64,000 nt of DNA, from contig NC_013124.1 in NCBI RefSeq assembly GCF_000023265.1, positions 1 through 64,000 on the forward strand, written 5' to 3'. The notes beneath the pieces are model-generated. The model worked only from the letters and a program-made list of their open reading frames with translations, ran no database searches and was not told the origin of the DNA. Of this stretch, positions 28,706-36,916 are shown in pieces (position 1 is the stretch's first letter; every line of letters starts with the position of its first letter). Source of the stretch: Acidimicrobium ferrooxidans DSM 10331. Its GTDB lineage: Bacteria; Actinomycetota; Acidimicrobiia; Acidimicrobiales; Acidimicrobiaceae. A program made the translations under genes and the position numbers.

Positions 28706-30312
28706 TGGTGCAGGCGCGTCTCGTGCGGCTGCTGGCCGGTCGCGGTCGTTCGGTGGGCGAGAACGCCACCGCCATGGCGATCGGGACGGCGGCAAGTCGT
28801 CTCAGCGGGTTCGTGCGCCTGATCGTCCTCGCGGTGGTGCTCGGGGTGCGTCCGTTGGCCGACGCCTTCAACCTGGCGAACAACACGCCGAACATGCTCT
28901 ACGACCTGTTGCTCGGTGGAGTGATCAGCTCGACGATCCTTCCCGTCGTGGCGGCTCGGATCGCGAGGGCGGGGGAGCGAGCCGGCGAGCGCTCGCTCGC
29001 TGCGATCATGACGATCGGGGTGGTGGGCCTCCTCGTGGCCACGGTGCTCTTCGAGGTCCTCGCCCCGGCCGTCGTCGATCTCTACCTCATCGGCGACCAT
29101 CTTGCGGCTGCGGGCACGGAGCGCGCGGTCGCGATCGAGCTGTTGCGCTTGTTTGCACCGCAGCTCTTCTTCTACGGCACGATCTCCCTCGCCACCGCGG
29201 CGCTCAACCTGCGGGGCAACTTTGCCGCCCCCGCCTTTGCGCCGATCGCGAACAACGTCGTGGCGATCGCGGTGCTCGTCGCGTTCAGGGTCGCTGACGG
29301 CTCTGCCACCCTCGACGAGGTCGCCTCCCGTCCGGACGCGGTGCTGCTGCTCGGGCTCGGAACGACGCTCGGGGTGGCGGCCCAGCTCGGCGTGCTCATG
29401 CCGGTGATGGCGAGGCTCGGTCTCGGACTGCGTCCACGTCTGCGCGTCAGCGACCCCGCGGTTCGCGAGGTCGTCTCGCTGTCCGGCTGGACGGCGGGCT
29501 ACGTCGTCGCCAACCAGGTCGCTCTCTTCGTGGTGCTCGCCCTTGCCGCGACGCGGGCCGGCTACGTGTCGGCCTACAACTACGCCTACCTGTTCTTCCA
29601 GCTCCCGTATGCGGTGGTGTCGCTGAGCGTGATGAGTGCGCTCCAGCCCAGGCTCGCACGCTCGTGGGCAGCTGGCGATCGAGCGAGATTCCGGCGTGAT
29701 CTCGCCAAGGCGCTCGCCGTCGGCGTCGGTGCCACCATCCCTCTCGCGGTGCTCGCGTGGGTGGGGGGACCTGCCGGCCTCGATCTCCTCGTCGGCTATG
29801 GGGCGGTCAACGAGCACGGCGTCGCCCTCATCGCGGGTGCGCTCCGCGGCATGGCGGTCGGGTTGCCCGGTTTCTCGCTCTTTCTGATGCTGATCCAGGC
29901 GCTCCAGGCCATGCGCAATGCTCGAGCTGCGTTCGTCGCCTACCTGGTCGAGAACGGATTGAACATCGTCCTCGCCGTCGTCGCGCTCGGTCCGCTGGGG
30001 GTCGAGGGCCTCGGGCTCGCGCTGGGACTCGCCTACACCATCGGCGCCATCGTCGCGATCGTCATCGTTCGCTCGCTGCGGGGACTCGGCCCCATCGCGC
30101 CGCTCCTCGGCTCGTGGGTGCAGCTCGCCGTCGCAAGTGTCGTCGGTGGCGCCGTGCTGGCCGCGCTCCTCCCTAGCACGCTCGTCGCGCCGAACCTTGG
30201 TTTTGCCCTGCGTGTCCTCGGCGGGTTGGTCGCGGGGGTGGTAGTCTTCGGCGCTGCGGTGATCGGCCTCCGCACAATCCGAGTGGCCGTGGCGAGGGGA
30301 GTCGGACGGTGA
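28705..30312 (+). CDS. murJ: Lipid II flippase MurJ (MviN)
   Basis: MurJ flips lipid II across the cytoplasmic membrane for peptidoglycan synthesis. The 535-residue protein has about 14 hydrophobic helices and an N-terminal signature AMAIGTAASRLSGFVRLIVLAVVLG followed by DAFNLANNTPN, as in MviN proteins. There is no C-terminal pseudokinase extension, unlike the mycobacterial homologue. The ATG overlaps the upstream stop by one base, and the next gene overlaps by 4 bases, so this is a tight operon. Confidence 0.92.
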   Translation: MVQARLVRLLAGRGRSVGENATAMAIGTAASRLSGFVRLIVLAVVLGVRPLADAFNLANNTPNMLYDLLLGGVISSTILPVVAARIARAGERAGERSLAAIMTIGVVGLLVATVLFEVLAPAVVDLYLIGDHLAAAGTERAVAIELLRLFAPQLFFYGTISLATAALNLRGNFAAPAFAPIANNVVAIAVLVAFRVADGSATLDEVASRPDAVLLLGLGTTLGVAAQLGVLMPVMARLGLGLRPRLRVSDPAVREVVSLSGWTAGYVVANQVALFVVLALAATRAGYVSAYNYAYLFFQLPYAVVSLSVMSALQPRLARSWAAGDRARFRRDLAKALAVGVGATIPLAVLAWVGGPAGLDLLVGYGAVNEHGVALIAGALRGMAVGLPGFSLFLMLIQALQAMRNARAAFVAYLVENGLNIVLAVVALGPLGVEGLGLALGLAYTIGAIVAIVIVRSLRGLGPIAPLLGSWVQLAVASVVGGAVLAALLPSTLVAPNLGFALRVLGGLVAGVVVFGAAVIGLRTIRVAVARGVGR

Positions 30313-31151
30313 GCGTCGTCGTCGTTGCGGATTCAGCGAGTGATCTTCCTGCCGGGGTGGCAGAGGCGCTCGGTGTGCAGATCGTGCCGCTCACCATCGA
30401 GGTCGGTGGTCGGGACTGGGCCGACGGCACCGAGCTCCCGCGCGAGCGTTTCTGGGAGCTCCAGGCGGCCCAGTCGGAGCTGCCGAAGACCGCGGCCCCA
30501 TCGTCGGCGCAGTTCGCGGCCGTCTTCGAACGCGCGCTCGGTGAGGGCGCTGAAGGCGTGGTGGCCATCACCTTGACGCGCAAGCTCTCCGCGACCTTCC
30601 AGGCTGCCGAGCACGCCTCGCGAGACTATGGCGGTCGGGTGCGGGTGATCGACTCCGAGACCCTCACCCTCACAGAAGGCCTGATCGTCGAGGAAGCAGC
30701 ACGCCTCGCTGCGAGCGGTGCGGATCTCGAGGAGGTCGCGGCAGCGGTCGAGGACGTGAAGACGCGCGCGAGAACCCGTGGCACCCTCGACACGCTCGAG
30801 AACCTCCGCCGAGGCGGACGCATCGGCGCGGCAGCAGCGCTGCTCGGCACGGTGATGTCGTTCAAGCCAATGATCGACATCACCGACGGCGAGGTGAAGC
30901 CGGGCGGTCGCCAGCGCACGCGGCGTCGAGCGATCGACGATCTCGTCGACTGGGTCGAGGGCCTCGGTCCGCTGACGCGGCTCGGCGTCGTGCACGCGCT
31001 CGCTGACGACGTCGACGAGGTCGTCGAGCGCGTCGCTCGCGCAGCGGCAGTCGATCCCGCCACGGTGGCAGTTGCGGTGATGGGTGCGACGATCGGCACC
31101 CACGCCGGTCCACGAGCACTTGGAGTCTCCGCTCTCGTGGCCTCCAGGTAG
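30309..31151 (+). CDS. DegV family fatty-acid-binding protein
   Basis: DegV/FakB proteins bind a fatty acid and present it to a kinase. The 280-residue protein starts VVVVADSASDLPAG and has the family signatures ITLTRKLSATFQAA and DTLENLRRGGRIG. The GTG start overlaps the murJ stop. No FakA kinase gene is in the window. Its place inside a cell-wall and thioredoxin operon suggests constitutive expression. Confidence 0.88.
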   Translation: MSVVVVADSASDLPAGVAEALGVQIVPLTIEVGGRDWADGTELPRERFWELQAAQSELPKTAAPSSAQFAAVFERALGEGAEGVVAITLTRKLSATFQAAEHASRDYGGRVRVIDSETLTLTEGLIVEEAARLAASGADLEEVAAAVEDVKTRARTRGTLDTLENLRRGGRIGAAAALLGTVMSFKPMIDITDGEVKPGGRQRTRRRAIDDLVDWVEGLGPLTRLGVVHALADDVDEVVERVARAAAVDPATVAVAVMGATIGTHAGPRALGVSALVASR

Positions 31152-31218
31152 GCTGGGAGCGTTCCACGCGAGAGCGGCCACACCAGAGTCCGTGAGACGA
31201 GCCCAGAGAGGAGCCAGC

Positions 31219-31545
31219 ATGGCGACCTTCGAAACGGGAGGGGAGCAGCCGGACGTCGCGGCTCGCGTCGCTACCTGGGTTGGCGAAGCGGTGTCGCTCA
31301 TTCGGTCGCGGACCGTCGATCCGGCGGCGTTCGTGGCCCGTGTGCTGGTGTACGGACTGCTCGCGGCTGCGGTCGGTGTCGTGGTGCTCATCTTGTCGAT
31401 CGACGCCGTCGTGAAGCTGCTCGATGCGTATGCCTTCGGCAATCGAGTCTGGATCACTGAGTTCGTCGTCGCAGCCCTCTCGCTCGCCGGATCGGCCGTG
31501 GCGTGGCGGCGGATGGGACGTGCGCGTCGGCGTCTCGGCGCTTGA
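31219..31545 (+). CDS. Small two-helix membrane protein
   Basis: This 108-residue protein has two hydrophobic helices (about 37-60 and 76-94) and a basic C-terminal tail ([11 protein letters not shown]). It resembles phage-holin-like/DUF1469-type small proteins, but that match is weak. The ATG at 31219 is preceded by GAGAGGAG. It precedes trxB by 28 bases, and its role is unknown. Confidence 0.6.
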   Translation: MATFETGGEQPDVAARVATWVGEAVSLIRSRTVDPAAFVARVLVYGLLAAAVGVVVLILSIDAVVKLLDAYAFGNRVWITEFVVAALSLAGSAVAWRRMGRARRRLGA

Positions 31546-31573
31546 ACCAGCGCACCACGTTGAGGAGGTAGTC

Positions 31574-32536
31574 GTGCCTGAGCACGTCAAGGTCGTCATC
31601 ATCGGGTCGGGTCCAGCTGGCCTCACTGCCGCGATCTACGCCGCGCGAGCGTCGCTCGAGCCGGTCGTCATCGAGGGAGAGCCCTCCTCGACGTCCGACC
31701 AGCCTGGGGGCCAGCTGATGCTGACCACCGAGATCGAGAACTTCCCAGGGTTCCCCGAAGGCATCCTTGGCCCCGAGCTCATGGCCAACATGCGGCAGCA
31801 GGCGGAGCGCTTCGGGGCGCGCTTTCGGGGCACCAAGGTCTCCCGGCTCGATCTTGCGGAGCGGCCGTTCGCGGTCCACACCAACGACGATCGAAGCGGC
31901 GAGCCGGCTTATCTCGCCGACGCGGTGATCATGGCGACCGGGGCTCGCTCGCTCATGCTGGGACTCGAACGCGAGTACGAACTGATCGGCCACGGGGTGT
32001 CGACCTGCGCGACGTGCGACGGCTTCTTCTTCCGTGGCCACGACATCGCGGTGGTCGGGGGCGGTGACTCGGCGCTCGAGGAGGCGCTGTTCCTCACCAA
32101 GTTCGCTTCCAGTGTGACCATCATCCATCGCCGTGATCAGCTGCGTGCGTCGCGCATCATGCAGCAGCGGGCCTTCGCGAACGAGAAGATTCGGTTCGCA
32201 TGGAACCGTCGCGTCGTCGAACTGCTCGAGCGCGACGGTGTCCTGGTCGGTGTTCGCACCGAGGACACCGTGACCGGCGAGCGCGAGGATCTCGGAGTCA
32301 CTGGACTGTTCATCGCGATCGGCCACGCCCCGAGCACGGAGATCGTCAAGGGTCAGCTGGAGATGGACGATGCGGGGTATCTGATCACGAAGCCTGGCTC
32401 GACCGAGACGAGCGTCGACGGCGTGTTCGCAGCCGGGGACGTGCAGGATCACACCTATCGTCAAGCGATCACCGCTGCGGGCTCTGGCTGTCAGGCGGCG
32501 CTCGACGTGGAGCGGTTCCTTGCTGCGCGCGAGTAG
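31574..32536 (+). CDS. trxB: Thioredoxin reductase
   Basis: NADPH-dependent flavoenzyme that reduces thioredoxin in the cytoplasm. The 320-residue protein has FAD-binding [15 protein letters not shown], the redox pair CATC near residue 140, NADPH-binding [10 protein letters not shown], and C-terminal [21 protein letters not shown]. The GTG at 31574 is preceded by GAGGAGG. trxA follows 62 bases later, giving the reductase-substrate pair seen near actinobacterial origins. Confidence 0.96.
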
Positions 32537-32598
32537 CGGGAAGCATCGGGTCGCAGGGGGCGTTCGTTGCTGATGCAACAAGATAAGGGAGGTGCGCG

Positions 32599-32931
32599 AT
32601 GGCGGGACATGAGGTCATCCTCACGGACAAGAACTTCGACGAGACGGTCAAGGCATCAGAGCTACCGGTCCTGGTCGATTTCTGGGCAGAGTGGTGCGGG
32701 CCATGCAAGATGATCGACCCGATCCTCGAGGAGCTGGCCGACGAGATGAGCGACAAGCTGGTGATCGGCAAGCTCAACGTGGACGAGTCGCTCGAGATCG
32801 CTCGTCGCTTCGAGATCATGAGCATCCCGACGCTGATGCTCTTCAAGGAGGGCGAGCCGGTGAAGCGAGTGATCGGCGCGATGCCGAAGCGAGCCCTGCT
32901 GAAGGAACTCCAGCCGGCTCTCGAGGACTAG
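32599..32931 (+). CDS. trxA: Thioredoxin
   Basis: This 110-residue thioredoxin has the active site WAEWCGPCK and the cis-proline loop MSIPTLMLF. It is a full-length single domain without a signal peptide, so it is cytoplasmic. GGGAGGT precedes the ATG. It works with the adjacent TrxB. Confidence 0.96.
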
Positions 32932-32948
32932 CGCCTGGGCACGTCCCC

Positions 32949-33920
32949 GTGCCGTTCGTCTCTTTGCGAGGGGGCGAGCGCAGCGAGCGTGTCGAGGACT
33001 TGTGTCGACGGTTGCGGCGCCTCGGGTTCGAGCTCGAGGTTCGTGACGAGTTCGACGATGAGGTGGCCGAGGCCATCGTGGCCTTCCAACGACGTCGCGG
33101 TCTGCCAGAGACCGGGGTGGTCGATCTCGTGACGTGGCGCGCGGTCGTCGAGGCGGGGTTTCGTATCGGTGATCGTCTCCTCTATCTCAAGCGGCCTGCG
33201 CTCCGTGGCGACGACGTTGCCTGGCTCCAAGGCAAGCTGGGCTCACTCGGGTTCGACCCTGGTCGAGTCGACGGCATCTTCGGTCCGCGCACGCGCAGTG
33301 CGCTTATGGAGTTCCAGGCCAATATGGGCCTGCCTGCCGACGGCATGTGTGGTGCGGCGACCATCGAGGAGCTGCGACGGGTCGATCTGCATCACGGTGC
33401 GCACGTACATGGCGTGATCGAGCGACTCAGCCGCGCCGACCGTCACTCTCGGTTCAGTGACGTCGCGGTCGTCGTCGCCGCCGAGGCGGCGCTCGAAGGC
33501 GTCGCGGATCTCGTCGCGGCTCGGGTGCGTCGCCGAGGGGGCCGCTCCGTCGTGCTCGTCAGCGACGTGCAGTCGGAACTTGCCCGGACGATCAACGATG
33601 TCGCGCCAGACGTCTTCGTCCATCTCGGGTACTCGCTCGGTGGTCGTTACGTGGCCTACTACTCGGGCTACAACTACGTCTCTCCGGTCGGTCGGCAACT
33701 CGCAGAGGTCGTCTCCCAAACCGCCGGTGCGGTGCGAGGACTGGTGGAGCGAGGCATGAGCATCCCGATCTTGCGCGAGACGCGTGCTCCCGGCGTCTCC
33801 ATTGCGTTCTCCAACCCCCACGAGTGGTGGATGCTGGCCCCCGATCTCAGCGACATCATCGTGACGAGCGTGGAGGCGGTGGTGTGTCGAGCGAGGCCGA
33901 CGGGAAACCATCGCGACTGA
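32949..33920 (+). CDS. CwlM-like protein: two peptidoglycan-binding domains and a degenerate amidase domain
   Basis: This 323-residue protein has two PG_binding_1 repeats (about 10-65 and 75-135; second repeat VAWLQGKLGSLGFDPGRVDGIFG in pattern) and a C-terminal amidase_3-like domain (about 165-315). In mycobacteria the gene after trxB-trxC is cwlM, whose product is phosphorylated and activates MurA. Here the first strand reads VAVVVAAEAALEG, so the Zn-binding DPGHGG motif is absent. Only a His in FVHLGYS remains, which implies a non-catalytic regulator. A GTG at 32949 is the preferred start; there is no signal peptide. Confidence 0.75.
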   Translation: MPFVSLRGGERSERVEDLCRRLRRLGFELEVRDEFDDEVAEAIVAFQRRRGLPETGVVDLVTWRAVVEAGFRIGDRLLYLKRPALRGDDVAWLQGKLGSLGFDPGRVDGIFGPRTRSALMEFQANMGLPADGMCGAATIEELRRVDLHHGAHVHGVIERLSRADRHSRFSDVAVVVAAEAALEGVADLVAARVRRRGGRSVVLVSDVQSELARTINDVAPDVFVHLGYSLGGRYVAYYSGYNYVSPVGRQLAEVVSQTAGAVRGLVERGMSIPILRETRAPGVSIAFSNPHEWWMLAPDLSDIIVTSVEAVVCRARPTGNHRD

Positions 33921-33999
33921 GTGGCTCGTGCGTCGTCATGAGCGAACTCCCGGTCCGTGCCGATGGCACGCCTTGCGCTGGTCCGCGGGCGCGAACGGG

Positions 34000-34005
34000 T
34001 ATGAT
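34000..34005 (+). promoter_or_regulatory. Possible -10 element of tRNA-Ile
   Basis: The hexamer TATGAT lies 11 bases upstream of the tRNA-Ile gene in otherwise GC-rich sequence and is close to the sigma-70 -10 consensus. No good -35 at standard spacing is seen; TTGCGC at 33973-33978 is 21 bases away. Confidence 0.35.
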
Positions 34006-34015
34006 CGGAGATCCC

Positions 34016-34089
34016 GGGGCTATAGCTCAGCCGGTTAGAGCGCAGCACTGATAATGCTGAGGTCGCTGGTTCGATTCCAGCTAGCCCCA
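34016..34089 (+). tRNA. tRNA-Ile (GAT)
   Basis: The cloverleaf is complete: acceptor arm GGGGCTA pairs with TAGCCCC at 34082-34088. The D arm includes AGCTCAGCCGGTTAGAGC, and the anticodon loop CTGATAA carries GAT. The T arm is CTGGTTCGATTCCAG. The discriminator is A at 34089, and the following bases are CCG, so CCA is not encoded. A tRNA-Ile near gyrA/gyrB is common in actinobacteria. Confidence 0.95.
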
Positions 34090-34329
34090 CCGTCCTGACG
34101 AGGGTTGTTTCGGCGGACCGGTCGGCGATCCGGGCGTTCGCACCGCATCGGCACCACACGAGGTCGCGGGCCTGTCGCGGGACGGCTGTGTCGGGGTGCC
34201 AGCTGGATTCCTTCGAACCGCAGCCCCAGTCTGCTGGAAGGTCCTTCCACCCTGACTGCGATGCTCGACGCGTCCCGCTCGAGCTGCTCGGACCGTCGAT
34301 CGGTGGCCTTCCCGCCGTCTGCTCGACAG

Positions 34330-34650
34330 TCCGAGGTGAAGCCAGGGCCATCTCCCCGCGGGCCCAGGCAAGCTCCGACTCGACCGGCGGCACGTACCCG
34401 AGGCGCGAGTGCAGCCGGACAGTGTTGGGGCGCCGGATCCAGGGAGCGATGCCAGAGGGGGCCCCGGCGAGGTTGGCGAAGCGGCCGCAAGCTACCAGCT
34501 CGCGCTCGCAAGCTCCCGAAGAAGGCCTCGGCCACGGCGTTGTCGTCGCAGGTCGCGATCCTGCCTACCGACTGGCGAAGCCCGAGCATCGCGCTGAGCG
34601 CGCGTACCGTACGGGAGAGGCATGGCTCCAGTGCAACGACCGGTCGCACT
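34330..34650 (-). pseudogene. Decayed IS3-family transposase (OrfB C-terminal fragment)
   Basis: Reading the minus strand, one frame has SVGRIATCDDNAVAEAFFGSL, the C-terminal DDE region of IS3 OrfB where the last catalytic Glu lies. Another frame a little downstream has WIRRPNTVRLHSRLGYVPPVE, the typical transposase ending. At least one frameshift separates them, and the N-terminal half with its two aspartates is missing. It lies between tRNA-Ile and a toxin-antitoxin module and marks past insertion. Confidence 0.7.
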
Positions 34651-34707
34651 GGACGGTAACCGACACGTCCGCACCTTGGAATATCGACAATCCGCTATGG
34701 TGGCGGC

Positions 34708-35217
34708 ATGGACAGCGTCGGCGAGGTGCTGAGGGAGGCCCGACGTCGTGCCGGGCTGACGCAGGCGGAACTAGGTCGACGCGCCGGGGTGACGCAGAGC
34801 GTCGTCAGTGCGTACGAGTCCGGTGCGCGCCAGCCATCGGTGTCGATGCTGGCTCGTCTGGTCGCCGCCGCGGGCGCCGAGCTGCGGATGGAGCTGTCCG
34901 AACCTGCGGGGGCCGCAGCGCCAGGCGGTGAACTCGGCCAGCGGCTGCGAGACCGCCGCGCCGAGCTCCAGAGGATCCTGGCCCGCTACGGACTGCGCAA
35001 CGCCCGCTTGTTCGGGAGCGTCGCCCGCGGCGATGCGGGTCCAGACAGCGACATCGATCTTCTCGTCGACGTGCCTGGCGGAGTGGGCCTCGTGACTCTT
35101 GGACGCTGCCAGGCTGAGGTCGAACAGCTCCTCGGAGTCCACGTGGACCTGGTACCGGCGAGCGATCTCAAGGCTGGCGTCGCTGCCGAGGTTCTCAGCG
35201 AGGCAGTGCCACTGTGA
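34708..35217 (+). CDS. Antitoxin: XRE HTH fused to minimal nucleotidyltransferase (MntA-like)
   Basis: This 169-residue protein joins an N-terminal helix-turn-helix (residues 5-60, LTQAELGRRAGVTQSVVSAYES) to a minimal nucleotidyltransferase domain (about 80-165). The motif is G103-S104, ten residues, then D115-I-D117 (GSx10DxD). MntA antitoxins inactivate the partner HEPN toxin by adding AMP to a tyrosine. The added HTH probably lets this protein repress its own operon. The toxin gene overlaps by 4 bases. TATGGT at 34696-34701 may be a -10, which would give a leaderless start (inference). Confidence 0.82.
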   Translation: MDSVGEVLREARRRAGLTQAELGRRAGVTQSVVSAYESGARQPSVSMLARLVAAAGAELRMELSEPAGAAAPGGELGQRLRDRRAELQRILARYGLRNARLFGSVARGDAGPDSDIDLLVDVPGGVGLVTLGRCQAEVEQLLGVHVDLVPASDLKAGVAAEVLSEAVPL

Positions 35218-35567
35218 GCCCTCGGGAACGTCAGCGCCTTCAGGACATTCTCGTCGCCATCGCCGTCATCCGCTCACACCTCGAGCGTGGTGACCTCAAT
35301 GACGGGCTCGTCGTCGACGCGGTACGAGTCCGGCTCATCGAGATCGGCCAAGCCGTCAAGGCTCTCCCCCAGGAGCTGCTCGCACAGGAGCCAGCCCTCC
35401 CCTGGGCGCAGATCGCCGGCATGCGAGACCGTCTCGCCCATCGCTACTTCGACGCCTCGCACGCCATCCTTGCCGCCACCGTCAACGAGGACCTCCCCAT
35501 CCTCGAGGCGGCTGTTGGCCGTCTCGAGCGGATCGTGGCGGATGCGGCCGTCTGGCCACGGCCGTGA
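35214..35567 (+). CDS. HEPN domain toxin (HepT/DUF86)
   Basis: The 117-residue helical protein is a DUF86 HepT toxin with its RNase motif Rx4HxY as R71-DRLA-H76-R-Y78. HepT proteins cleave RNA and are held inactive by MntA-type antitoxins, through AMP attached at or near this tyrosine. The GTG start overlaps the antitoxin stop, so synthesis is coupled. The active-site residues are intact, so the pair may still work. Confidence 0.82.
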   Translation: MSPRERQRLQDILVAIAVIRSHLERGDLNDGLVVDAVRVRLIEIGQAVKALPQELLAQEPALPWAQIAGMRDRLAHRYFDASHAILAATVNEDLPILEAAVGRLERIVADAAVWPRP

Positions 35568-35855
35568 ACTTCCGCCGAGCGAGCCTCGCAGCCGAGAGAC
35601 CGGCTGGCGACCACGGCCGTCGCTCGGGTCTGGCTAGGTGTCTCGTTCATGCCTTCCTCCTCTCGCAGGTGTCACCCTGGAGGGGGGACAGCAACGGTCG
35701 TGGGAGGATCCGCTGCGGCGATGAGATCGCCTCCGTGGACGCCACGCCCTCGACCATGGCCGCCGGTGCCTGCGCCGTGCGTGGGCGGCCCAGGCGATGG
35801 CGATCGCAGGAGGTGAGGCGGGGGAGCGAGCTCACCAGGGGCGTCGTCGACGCAG
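35568..35855. other. Gene-free stretch after the toxin-antitoxin pair
   Basis: I see no convincing gene, RNA or repeat in these 288 bases. Short open frames exist on both strands but lack a family match and coding-like composition. The segment may be residue of the insertion that brought the toxin-antitoxin pair. Confidence 0.4.
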
Positions 35856-36818
35856 CTACGCCCTCTCGCGCAGTGCGGTGAGGAACTCGATGAGCCCCGC
35901 CATGTAGGTCGCCTGGTCGTCGTACATGCACATGTGGCTCCCGTTCGGACATAGGAGGAACTGGCCCTGCGGGAGACGCTCTGCCATCTGGCGCATGTGG
36001 TCCGGGTCCATGGTGTCATGAGTCGCGCCGATGACGAGCGTCGGCACCTCGATGGATACCAGATCGTCGAAGCGATCCCAGTCCTTCAGCGAGGCGTCGC
36101 CCGCCATGCCCATCTCGCTCGGGCCCTGCATCGGCACGTAGATGTCGCGATTGGTGTGGGCGAAGGCGCGTACCACCGGCTCGGGCCACTCGTCGAGCGG
36201 CATGCGCAGCGTGTGTTCGAGGTAGTAGCTCCCCATGAGCAGTTCCTCGTAGCGGCCGCTCTCGGTGTCGCCGGCGGCCTCGAGCGCTCGTGCTTCGGCG
36301 ACGATCGCTGGGTCGAGGGCCGGGATGAGGACCTCGTCGGCGTAACGGTTGTAGGCGGGAGCACTCGCCATCATGTTGGAGATGACCAGCCCTCGGAGCG
36401 TGTCGCCGTGTCGGATGGCGTACTCCATGGCGAGGATGCCTCCCCAGGAGTGCCCGAGCAGCACGAAGTTGGACGCGTCGAGGCCGAGGGCTCGTCGAAC
36501 CTGTTCCACCTCGTCGACGTAGCGATCGAGTGTCCAGAGGCTGGGGTCGTCGGGACGGTCGCTGCGGCCGCAGCCGAGCTGGTCGTAGTAGATGTACTCG
36601 ATCGCAGCGAGCGGCAGGTAGCTGTCGAAGCACTCGAAGTACTCGCTCGTCGCGCCGGGACCGCCGTGGAGCAGCAGGACTCGCAGGTCAGGGGCGTTGC
36701 CCACTCGCTTGGTCCACACCGAGAAGGTCCCTCGAGGCGTGTGGATCGGGATGCGGCGGGCACCACCCGAGAGAGCGTCGTCGCGGGTGCGCGCGTCGAG
36801 ATAGTCGTGCAGGTCCAT
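35856..36818 (-). CDS. Proline iminopeptidase-type alpha/beta hydrolase
   Basis: This 320-residue enzyme cuts N-terminal residues, usually proline, from peptides. It has oxyanion loop HGGPGATSEY, YYDQLGCGRSDRP, nucleophile elbow GHSWGG, Asp in GATHDTMDP and His in NGSHMCMYDD. All three catalytic residues and the PIP-type GQ(L)G(C)G(R)S loop are present. The ATG at 36818 is preceded by AAGGGGG; upstream in-frame codons are less likely. It is divergent from the MFS gene. No signal peptide, so cytoplasmic. Confidence 0.88.
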   Translation of the reverse strand: MDLHDYLDARTRDDALSGGARRIPIHTPRGTFSVWTKRVGNAPDLRVLLLHGGPGATSEYFECFDSYLPLAAIEYIYYDQLGCGRSDRPDDPSLWTLDRYVDEVEQVRRALGLDASNFVLLGHSWGGILAMEYAIRHGDTLRGLVISNMMASAPAYNRYADEVLIPALDPAIVAEARALEAAGDTESGRYEELLMGSYYLEHTLRMPLDEWPEPVVRAFAHTNRDIYVPMQGPSEMGMAGDASLKDWDRFDDLVSIEVPTLVIGATHDTMDPDHMRQMAERLPQGQFLLCPNGSHMCMYDDQATYMAGLIEFLTALRERA

Positions 36819-36916
36819 CGCTGCCCCCTTGCGGTCGAGACGTCTCGACGCTAGTGCGACGAGCGGGGCGACTGGGGCCGAAACCCCTGGCGAGCGATCG
36901 CACGTAGGCTCGATGC

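Noticed and set aside
34092-34330. Possible gene between tRNA-Ile and the IS3 fragment
   Set aside because: Open frames are short, Arg/Ser-rich and without a start with a ribosome binding site.
35564-35881. Open frame after the HEPN toxin
   Set aside because: No motif, biased Arg/Ser/Thr content and no start site; treated as gene-free.
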